Source of the DNA: Ceratopteris richardii
Lineage: Eukaryota > Streptophyta > Polypodiopsida > Polypodiales > Pteridaceae
Direction of reading: 5' to 3'
Assembly: GCA_020310875.1 (NCBI GenBank)
Contig: CM035417.1
Coordinates: 83,594,728 to 83,658,727 of the forward strand
Length of the DNA stretch: 64,000 nucleotides
Shown in pieces: positions 54,776-64,000 of the stretch; the first letter of the stretch is position 1; the number at the start of each line of letters is the position of its first letter. Under the pieces are notes generated by a model, which was not told where the DNA came from, searched no databases, and saw only the letters and a program-made list of their open reading frames with translations. Position numbers and translations under genes: made by a program.

Positions 54776-57700
54776 GTCTACTAATCTTGTGCAAGAAGAA
54801 GAATGGGCGTTTACTACTGTTTGCAGTTTTGACCCATCTTCTCATTATCAGTGCATGTCTACAGTAAACTCAGATGTTTGGTACTTTGACAGTGGGGCGA
54901 CCAAACATATTACCTCGCAGCACAGTTTCTTCTCTTCACTCGAGCCTGCCTCTACAGGGAATACTATTACATGTGCCAACAACTCCTCTTATCCTGTTAT
55001 GGGAGTTGGTAAGATCATTTTGACTACTCCTGATGGTAGTTCTTTCACTTTGCCAGATGCTTTGTTTGTGCCAGGGATAAAAAAAAATATGTTATCAGTT
55101 TTTGCATTAGCCAAGATTGGCTTGGTTGTGAAATTTGTTGATGACACATGTACAGTTCATGATCTGTCAAATGGCGACGTGATTATTGCTTCTAGCATTC
55201 TATGTTGTGGGATGTATAAGCTCATAGACTATGAAAGATCTGTAAATGATTTGGCATGTGTAGTACATGATTCTCAGGCTATGTCAGATGCAAAGCTTTG
55301 GCATGCACACTTTGGTCATCTAAATTTTGCTAGTTTGCTACGCCTGCAGAAATCTGAAATGATGTCCTCTTTGCTCAAACTTGAGGCACCGGGAAAACAT
55401 GTTTGTGAAGGCTGTATTTTGGGCAAAATACAGCGTTCCTTCTTTCCAAAAGATGGTTCAGTTCGGGCTACTCAGAAACTACAGCTTGTACATAGTGATG
55501 TCTGTGGTCCTATGCAGACACCTTCTTTTGGAAATTATCTTTACTTCGTGAATTTCATCGATGAATTTTCCAGGCATGCATGGGTATATCCATTGAAGGC
55601 AAAGTCTGAAGTGTTCATGTGCAAACAGTTTTTGGTTTTGGCTGAAAATCTATCATCATATAAAATGGGCACCCTCCATTCTGATCGAGGAGGGGGAATA
55701 TATGTCTTCTGATTTTAATGCATTTCTGGCTGAATGTGGGATAAAACACCGGTGTACAGTGCCGTATACACCTCAATAGAATGGAGTTGCTGAACGAAAG
55801 AACAGCTCACTCATAGAGATGGCGAGGTGTATGGTCATGAGTCAAGCTTTACCACATAGTTTCTGGCTTGAGGTTGTCATGTATGCAACATATCTACTTT
55901 ACAGGTGTCCCACTAAAGTGCTACAATCGATCACTCCATATGAGTCTTGGTATGATCGCAAGCCATCTGTTGCACATCTGCGTATTTTTGGTTGTTTAGC
56001 ATATGCATCTGAACAACATCGTAGAAAATTGGATGATAAAGCAGTAAAATGTATTTTTGTTGGGTACAGTTTTGAAAGTAAAGGCTATCTTCTGTATCAT
56101 CAACAGACTAAACGCATTCTGGTTAGCCGTGATATTGTTTTTGTGAAAGATGCTATTCAGCCATTGCTTTCATGTACTAAGGAGACATCTGTTAGCTCCA
56201 AAGACATGTATGATACTTTGCTATCGCTTTTTACACGTGGATAGTCTAGTGCTGGTCCTAATGAGGCAACTTCTTAGCCTTTGCATGTTTCATATGATGA
56301 TGCAGATCATCCCATTTCTGATGCAGATTTAGATGATCCACTTGCTGATGAGAGAGCTAACATTGAGGAGGTAAAAACTATGCCAAAATGGCTAGTGCAA
56401 ACTTTGTGTGACAGCAAATTAGATGCACCTCTGTCATATCGTACACGATCAGGCTCTCATAGTGCCTCTTTTGCATCATATTGCTATGTTATGGCTGCAT
56501 CTAGTCTCCGTGATGAGAATGAGCCTCTTTCATTTGACAAAGTACAAAATTCAAACAATTGGATGGCTGCTATGCAATATGAATATGATGCTACAATGAA
56601 GAACGATACTTGGTCTTTATGTGACTTGCCTCCTGGCAAGAAATCCATTGGCACTAAGTGGGCTTACAAGCTGAAGCGTAAGCCTGATGGAACAGCTAAC
56701 AGGTGTAAGGCTAGGCTTGTTGTAAAGGGTTATGCACAGGAAAGAGGCATTGATTTTGATGAGACCTTTGCACCTACATGCCGTATGACTATTTTTGGAG
56801 CATCTCTGCACTTGCAGCCGATCGTGGTTGGAATGTACATCAGTTGGACATTAAAACTGCATTTCCGAATGGTGACTTTCATGAAGAAGTGTATGTTTTT
56901 CAGCCCCGTGGCTTTGTGCAGAAAGGGCATGAAAATTAGGTGTGCAAGTTAAAGAAGGCATTATATGGTTTAAAGCAAGCACCACGTGCTTAGTACGAGA
57001 AGATACATGCCTATCTGATTGCACATGGTTTTGAGAACAGTCCAACTAAAAGCACCTTATACGTTAAGCATGCAAATGATGTACTTCTGATCATTGTGGT
57101 TAATGTTGATGACATGGTGCTCACTGCTCCTCATGAGAGGCATATTGCTGATTTTAACACTGATTTACATGCCTCATTTGAGATGTCTGATTTGGGGCAT
57201 TTGCATCACTATTTGGGCATTCCAATTATGCACATTGATGGTGGAATGGCTTTATGTCAAACGAAATATATTGACACATTATTGCAACATTTAGGCCTTG
57301 AAGATTGTAAGCATATTGCCACTCCTATGGAGACAGGTTTACGATTGAGTCTTCAGGATGTTGGAGATGCATTTGATGCTTTTCTCTATCAGCAGGCTAT
57401 TGGATGCTTGATTTACTTATGCATTACTCAATCAGATATTCAGTTTGCTGTCTCACAGATGAGCAGCTTTATGCATTGGCCAGGAGTCAAGCATTGACAG
57501 GTGATTAAGCGCATCTTTCGCTACTTGAGTTGTACTCGGCTACTTGGGTTGTTTTATCCCAAGGGGGGACCACTACCACCAGATTTGCATGCTTTTTCTG
57601 ACTCTGATTGGGCTAATTGTTATGACACTCGTGTGTCCACTAGTGGCTTTTGCTTCATGCTTGGTAGCTCATGTATATCTTGGTTGATCAAGAAGCAACC

Positions 57701-57794
57701 TATTGTGGCCACTTTCGGTTGTGAGGCTGAGTATAGGGCAGCTTTCACAGCTACTGTTGAGTGTGTGTGGCTCAGACGCCTTACGGCTCATTTG
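54776..57794 (+). pseudogene. Copia-4: protease to RNase H of a Ty1/copia element, broken
   Basis: Sister of Copia-1, beginning just upstream of the protease; no gag and no LTR are attached on the left. It shows protease with an intact DSG (DVWYFDSGATKHI), GAG-pre (LWHAHFGHLNFASL), the integrase core (VHSDVCGP, then a frame slip near 55692 at a run of G), RT ([18 protein letters not shown], with VVNVDDM in place of YVDDM) and RNase H (HAFSDSDWA), cut by Copia-5 at 57794. Stops include TAG at 55777-55779 (shared with Copia-1), others near 56242 and 56276, and TGA near 57497. A frameshift lies near 56790. The element is dead but less decayed than Copia-1. Confidence 0.88.
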
Positions 57795-58872
57795 TGTGAA
57801 GAGAGATGGTGGATGCAATCCAAAGATGAGTAGGTGCCGCTACAACCAGCTTCACACCAGCCAACTGAGACTTCAGAGTTGATTAGTAGACCCTTTGAGC
57901 TTCCTAAATCCACCAAAATATCAGCCAAGTACTTTGGAACATGTATCCCAAAAGTTTAAGTCAAGACCGACAAGTTGCGAAATGACTAGCTCCCAAAACT
58001 TGCTATTTTTGGACATACACCTGCTGGAAAAAATGAACAGTGCTCTCAACCTGGAAGGAATTAGAAAAATTCCTTTTGGGCATAGCAAATAGACTTAGCA
58101 AGCTTCCTATTCCAAGTTAAAACACTTCAAATGATGGACTGAGCACTGAGAACAAGTTTCATCAAGTTCTGGAACATTCCCACAATTCTCGGGGCTCTGC
58201 AGAGATAGACCAGTAAGCAGTAAAATGCAGATATCTCCAAACGTATAAATCCAATGACCTTGAAAATGTATAGGTAGAAACTAGACAGTGAGAGCTATCC
58301 AACGCACTTTAAAACACTAAAAAAGGTTCAGTAAAACTCGAGATATGACCTTCTGAAGTTACTGCTCTGAGTGAGTATAGCAGAGAACAAAACAGAGAGG
58401 TAGATGATAATAAATGTATAGATTCACATATGATTACAACCACATTGGCAATGAATCTTTGCACAATGGGAGTAGAATGATAGAGCTATGGAGTAAGCTC
58501 TTCAATCTCTACAAAATGACATGAAGTGGTCACGTACAAGGCTTGCTAATCGCCTCTTCCTTCTTGCTCCTTTTATAGCTATTCTTGGAGGGAGTTTTGA
58601 ATTCGAATTCGAATGGCTCCACCTAAAAGTGATCCCCAAAGTTAGGAGAGATTCCCTCAGCTCAAAAATTCGTGATTTTGGTAGTTGGAGCCACGAATTT
58701 GCTTTTACATCATGGATGAGGTAAGCCATCCTTTTATTTTTTTCTTTTTCCATTTACAAGAGATAAAATGTACTCTTTTACAAGAGGTGTTCACATGACT
58801 ACTCATGTGACTTACAAATGAGGATAATATCAAGCATATCAAGCATGTAGGCTTGGGCAAAATGCACCAACA
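57795..58872 (-). repeat. Copia-5 3' LTR
   Basis: On the minus strand TGTTGGTGCATTTTG...CTCTTCACA, 1078 bases. It repeats at 63149 onward. Confidence 0.93.
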
Positions 58873-58887
58873 GCTCCCCCTCAAGCC
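58873..58887 (-). other. Copia-5 polypurine tract
   Basis: On the minus strand GGCTTGAGGGGGAGC directly before the TGTTGG end of the 3' LTR. Confidence 0.85.
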
Positions 58888-58914
58888 TAACATGCTTGGC
58901 CTCCAAATGAGTCT

Positions 58915-61900
58915 TCAATTGTCCTTGATTTCCTGCAAACCAATCATCAACTTGAATCTACTTAACTTCGTACCATCAAGAGCTTTCGTCAACATGTCTG
59001 CACATTGCATATCTGTAGAGACGTAGGATAGTTGAATATCCTTGCTCATTAGCTTCTCTCTTACATAATGGTAGTGGACTTCAATATGCTTGGTTCTAGC
59101 ATGGTATACCGGATTAGCTGCTAGATGTAGTGAGCTTGTGTTGTCACCAAAAATGTGAGGTGTTGAAGAATGAAGTCCAAGATCTGTGTACAAAGATTTT
59201 AACCACATGATTTCTTGAGTCGCATTAGCCAAACCTCTATATTCAGCTTCAGTAGAAGATAATGCCACGGTTGGTTGCTTCTTCGATGACCAAGAAATGA
59301 TTTTTGAACCTGCAAATGATATATACCCTGATGTGCTTCTTCTATCATCTTTAGATCCGGCCCAATCTGCATCTGAGTAGACCTTTAGCTCAATATCTGA
59401 GTAAATGAATAAAACAAACCTTCATTCATGGTCCCCTTTAGATACTTGAGGACTCGCTTGGCCGCTTCCATATGTGGTCTTCTCGGCTTATGCATAAACT
59501 GACTCAATATGCTAACACTATAGCATATATCCACCCTTGTGAGTGTTGCATAGTTCAAACTTCCAACCAAGCTTTGATAGCTTGTGATGTCTTCAATTGG
59601 CTCTCCTTCATAAGCACTAAGCTTATGATTTTGCTCCATAGGTGTACCTGCACACTTTGTATTTTCCATCTTGAACTTGACGAGCATGTCATGGACATAC
59701 TTCCTTTGTGTGATGTATATACCTGAATCTGTGTAGATCAACTCCAATCCAAGAAAATAAGTGAGTGGTCCGAGGTCACTTATTTTGAACTCCTCCTTCA
59801 TTTGACTCTTTACCTGTTTGATTCCTTCAAGATCATTGCCTGTGATAATAATATCATCAACATACACACATAAATAGATCACTTCAGATCCATTCCTCTT
59901 TATGAACAAAGAGGTATCCGCCTTGCTAGCTTTGAATCCTTGGTCCTACAAATAAGTAACCAATCTGAAATTCCAAGCTCTTGGAGCTTGCTTCAATCCA
60001 TACAAAGCTTTCTTTAGTTTGCATACATAGTTAGGATGATGTGCATCCTCATATCCAGGAGGTTGTGCCATATACACTTCCTCAGAAATCCATCCATTCA
60101 AGAAAGCATTCTTTACATCAAGTTGATAAAGATTCCAATTTCTAGATGCAGCAAGACTTATGAGAACCCTAATTGTAGGCATTTTTGCAACAGGAGAGAA
60201 AGTCTCCTCATAATCAATACCATGGGTTTGAGCAAACCCTTTAGCAACTAACCTTGCTTTGTGTCTATTTATACTTCCATCTGGATTCCTCTTGATTTTG
60301 TATATCCATCGAGATCCGATTATCTTCATAGATGGCTTGTTAGGTACAAGCTCCCAAGTGTCATTCTCCTTCAAGGCTTCCATTTCTTCATCCATTGCAT
60401 CTCTCCAAGCTTTCTTGCTTTGTGCTTCTTCGAATGTGGTAGGTTCTTCATTGGTTGAATCCTTTGCAATGTAGATTGAGTGCTTGGTGACCAAAGAAGT
60501 ATCATAACCAAACCTCTCTGGTTTCTTCTTCTCCCTCGAAGACCTTCTAAGTGGTTGATGTGAGCTCTCGGGTCCATATGTAGCATCCTGCATCTTTGCT
60601 TTACCTTTGTTCTTCCATAGCTTTAGTCTTTCCAAGTCTTCTAGGTCAATCTCCGAATCACTTTCTTCAATCTGCTTTGGCTCCTTTGGTTGAAGTGATG
60701 GAAAATCTTCATCCACGTCATATGGCAGCTTCACTTTCCTGTCATCATCAAACCATGATTTGTTTTCATCAAAAATTACATCTCTACTCACAGAAAATCC
60801 TTTATTGGTTGGATTGTACAATCTATATCCTTTTTGGTTTTGATCATAACCAATGAATACACACTTCTCTGCCTTGGGATCCAATTTCCCTCTTACTTGA
60901 GAAGGAATGTGAGCATAGGCTAAGCATCCAAAGATTTTACAATGCTCTAGACTAGGTCTTCTTCCATTCCACACTTCATATGGAGTGGTTCCATCTAGTG
61001 ACTTAGATGGAAGTCTATTTATGAGATATGTGGCTGTTGACACAGCCTCTGCCCATAGGTAGTTCGGCAATCCCTTTTCGTTGAGCATGGACCTTGCAGC
61101 TTCGACGATAGCTCTATTCCTCCTCTCTGCTACACCATTGAGTTCAGGTGTATACCTTGTAGTGACTTCCCTTTTAATGCCTCTTTCATGCAAGAAGGAA
61201 TCAAATTCAGAAGAGAAGTATTCTCCTCCACCATCTGATCTGAGTCTTTTCAAAGTCCTACCTGTTTGATTTTCAACAAGAGCAATATACTTCTTAAAGC
61301 AATTAAACACTTCATCCTTGTGCTTCATGAAAAACAGAATGGTCCACCTGCTACAATCATCTATGAAAGACACATAATATCTTGAGGCTGATATAGATGG
61401 CTCCTTACTTGGACCCCACACATCTGTGTGCACTAGATCCAAAGGATTTTGATACATATATCCTTTCTTATTGAAAGGTTGTCTATGAGCCTTGCCGAGT
61501 TGACAAGCTTCACACTTATAAATCATGTGTTGCCTTGTGATATTAGGCAAACCAAGTACACTTTGGTCCCTGCAAATCTGTTTGAGTGTCCTCTCACCAA
61601 TGTGAGCAAGCCTTTTGTGCCATATCTCCAATTCTGTTAGAGTTTGAGATCCATAGCTAAACAAAGCTATGTTCTTTGTATCTTCCACTTCAAAAGTGAA
61701 AAGCCTTCCTGTCTTTTCTCCTTTGGCAATCCTTCGAAAGCCTTGCCTTGGGTCTTCAACATATGCTCCAAATCGATTGAATCTAACCTGCAATCCTTTT
61801 TCAACAATCTGTCCAACACTTATTAAATTTTTGGTAATTGTAGGGACATACAAGACTTTGCTTAAGAGGTTCATATTCCCATCTGATGTCTTCACATTAC

Positions 61901-63122
61901 CTATCTTCTCCACTGAGTGCTTTGTGTCATCTCCTGTCTGCACTTCATGCTTGTTATGAGGATCTTCCAAATCAGAAAGTAAAGCCACATTTCCTGCTAC
62001 ATGGTTTGAGCATCCCAAATCAATGTAAAATATGTGATCATCATCCTTACCCTTCTTCGTTGATAGATTCATAATCAATAATGAATCTTCTTGACTTTGG
62101 TCCTCTGCATAGTTATTGTAATCTCTTCTTCCTCTATGGCCACTTTGATAGTTGTTGTTGTTGTTGTAATTGTTGTTGTAGTAGTTGTTGTTGTAGCCTC
62201 CATTGTACCTGCCTCTATTTGATCCATAGCCACCTCTATTGAATCCTCTTCCTCTTGAGTTCCTCGGGTTCCTGAAACATTCTTCAGTAGTATGGTTAGA
62301 TAAGCCACATATGTTGCAAGGTTGAGATGATTGGAATCTCCCCCTGCCTTGCTTTCCACTTCTGCCTCTTCCTCTAGCTCTTCCTCTACCTGCAAAGTTT
62401 GCTTGGAAAGAGCTTCCTTCATCTTCATTCTTTCTATTCTTTGACTTGTCCTTGACCTTAGCTTTATCAGAATATAAGGAAGAAGTTTGATTACCTCTTG
62501 AGGACTCACCACCTTTGCTAATCTTTGCTTCATGAGTGAAGAGTTGGCCCATGAGTGTGTTGAGGTCGGGTACATGCATATCCATGTATAAATCCATGGC
62601 TGTTGTGAATGACTCCCACTTGTCGTCTGCTTTGATTCCATTCATGATTTGTCTAATGATTTGCTCCTCTTCAATAACCTCTCCAATGCTTCCAAGTTGG
62701 TCGGAAATCTCCTTCATCTTTGTGACATAATCAGTCACATTTTGCTTCGGGCTTTTCTTCATTGTTGTGAACTCCATCCACAATTGGTTCTTCCTTGCTC
62801 GAGTGTTGGAAGAGAAGAAAGAAGCAAGTGCATTCCAGGTCTCTCTTGATGTCTTGCATCCCTTGACATGAGGTAAAAGAAAATCAGAAATTGAGTTTAG
62901 AATATAGGACCTTGCAAGTGCATCCTTCGAACACCAATTCGAAAGTCCTTCCACTTCTTCATGTGATGGTTGCCCTTTGTTCCTCATGGTTGGCATTGCT
63001 TCATCTCCGGATATGAATCCATATAGATTCCTCCCTTGAAGATAAGCCTCCATCCTTAGAGACCATGCCGGGTAGTTGTTTCGATCCAATTTGTCAATTG
63101 TTGATGGAAATCCATCTCCCAT
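58915..63122 (-). CDS. Copia-5 Gag-Pol polyprotein with one TAG and one frameshift
   Basis: ATG at 63120-63122, about 25 bases inside the primer site. The order is Gag (UBN2-type), CCHC knuckle [14 protein letters not shown] (near 62325-62284), protease (YIDLGCSNH, near 62030: the catalytic DSG is DLG), GAG-pre and integrase (HTDVWGP, then RSDGGGEYF and the Glu of LNGVAERRN), RT ([31 protein letters not shown]) and RNase H ending [12 protein letters not shown]. The first 1058 codons are open to TAG 59946-59948. The same frame goes on to about 59405, where a one-base shift precedes the RNase H frame that ends at 58915. It would produce particle, protease, integrase and RT if the stop were bypassed. 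Confidence 0.93.
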
Positions 63123-63135
63123 GTTGCTTGACTAT

Positions 63136-63147
63136 GCTCTGATACCA
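63136..63147 (-). other. Copia-5 primer-binding site (initiator tRNA-Met)
   Basis: On the minus strand a perfect TGGTATCAGAGC, one base from the 5' LTR end at 63149. This is the standard plant copia primer site. Confidence 0.93.
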
Positions 63148-63148
63148 C

Positions 63149-64000
63149 TGTGAAGAGAGATGGTGGATGCAATCCAAAGATGAGTAGGTGCCGCTACAAC
63201 CAGCTTCACACCAGCCAACTGAGACTTCAGAGTTGATTAGTAGACCCTTTGAGCTTCCTAAATCCACCAAAATATCAGCCAAGTACTTTGGAACATGTAT
63301 CCCAAAAGTTTAAGTCAAGACCGACAAGTTGCGAAATGACTAGCTCCCAAAACTTGCTATTTTTGGACATACACCTGCTGGAAAAAATGAACAGTGCTCT
63401 CAACCTGGAAGGAATTAGAAAAATTCCTTTTGGGCATAGCAAATAGACTTAGCAAGCTTCCTATTCCAAGTTAAAACACTTCAAATGATGGACTGAGCAC
63501 TGAGAACAAGTTTCATCAAGTTCTGGAACATTCCCACAATTCTCGGGGCTCTGCAGAGATAGACCAGTAAGCAGTAAAATGCAGATATCTCCAAAAGTAT
63601 AAATCCAATGACCTTGAAAATTTATAGGTAGAAACTAGACAGTGAGAGCTATCCAACGCACTTTAAAACACTGAAAAAGGTTCAGTAAAACGCGAGATAT
63701 GACCTTCTGAAGTTACTGCTCTGAGTGAGTATAGCAAAGAACAAAACAGAGAGGTAGATGATAATAAATGTATAGATTCACATATGATTACAACCACATT
63801 GGCAATGAATCTTTGCACAATGGGAGTAGAATGATAGAGCTATGGAGTAAGCTCTTCAATCTCTACAAAATGACATGAAGTGGTCACGTACAAGGCTTGC
63901 TAATCGCCTCTTCCTTCTTGCTCCTTTTATAGCTATTCTTGGAGGGAGTTTTGAATTCGAATTCGAATGGCTCCACCTAAAAGTGATCCCCAAAGTTAGG
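63149..64000 (-). repeat. Copia-5 5' LTR (partial, 852 of about 1078 bases)
   Basis: Starts TGTGAAGAGAGATGG on the plus strand like 57795. Differences from the other LTR are few (for example near 63596, 63622 and 63673). It is cut by the window end. Confidence 0.93.

Larger units (their letters stand above)
57795..64000 (-). mobile_element. Copia-5: young Ty1/copia element (right LTR runs off the window)
   Basis: Left LTR 57795-58872, polypurine tract 58873-58887, gag-pol 58915-63122, perfect Met primer site 63136-63147, right LTR from 63149 to beyond 64000. Over the 852 shared LTR bases I see only about five differences, so the insertion is recent. It lies in the RNase H region of Copia-4. 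The putative target duplication left of 57795 (ATTTG) cannot be checked, as the other side is outside. It is of the same family as Copia-2. Confidence 0.93.

Overview
The window is intergenic, repeat-built nuclear DNA of a land plant. Evidence: Ty1/copia and Ty3/gypsy LTR retrotransposons with plant-type primer sites (initiator-Met and tRNA-Asp complements), a CACTA (En/Spm) transposon, plant L1-type LINEs with a C-terminal zf-RVT domain, and no recognisable intact host gene. The species cannot be named from the sequence. The very dense nesting fits a large genome, and a fern or other non-seed plant is one possibility, but this is low-confidence inference.

Layout (my own labels). 1-10044: Copia-1 (+), an old copy split by a LINE-1 piece (399-6396, -), which is itself split by a non-autonomous LTR element, LTR-X (997-5239, TSD ATTCT). 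10327-16656: Copia-2 (+), complete but broken, TSD ACATA, apparently inside an LTR remnant of Copia-3 (-). 16751-28733: the pol remnant of Copia-3 (-), split at one codon by a 10.5-kb CACTA element (17727-28232, TSD TCA). The CACTA carries about 4 kb of CA/CATA microsatellite, a spliced transposase-like gene (+) and, antisense inside that gene's large intron, a decayed SET-domain gene.

28734-50208: LINE-2 (-), with ORF1 and ORF2 overlapping at ATGA. It is split inside ORF1 by Gypsy-1 (32802-49547, -, TSD GGGCT), a 16.7-kb element that is very young by LTR comparison. Gypsy-1 has a CGATCG-rich repeat leader, gag, protease, RT-RNase H-integrase with a duplicated zinc module, a second retropepsin-like domain, and a large extra sense ORF downstream of pol. 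50209-50835: a piece of a second copy of the CACTA family, fused to the LINE-2 5' end. 50836-54775: mosaic DNA with tRNA-like segments, LINE-3 (51551-53148, -, 19-bp TSD) inserted in an unrecognised reading frame, and two tandem repeats. 54776-57794: Copia-4 (+), a sister of Copia-1. 57795-64000: Copia-5 (-), a young sister of Copia-2 whose second LTR runs off the window.

No genes cooperate in a host pathway; the coding content is mobile-element machinery in several stages of decay. The points of most interest are the CACTA-borne SET gene and the architecture of Gypsy-1: duplicated H2C2 module, second protease, stops at domain borders, and a 3' ORF that runs through the polypurine tract into the LTR. 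Premature stops throughout the window are mostly TAG or TGA where CAG, TGG or CGA is expected, as decay of methylated cytosines would produce.
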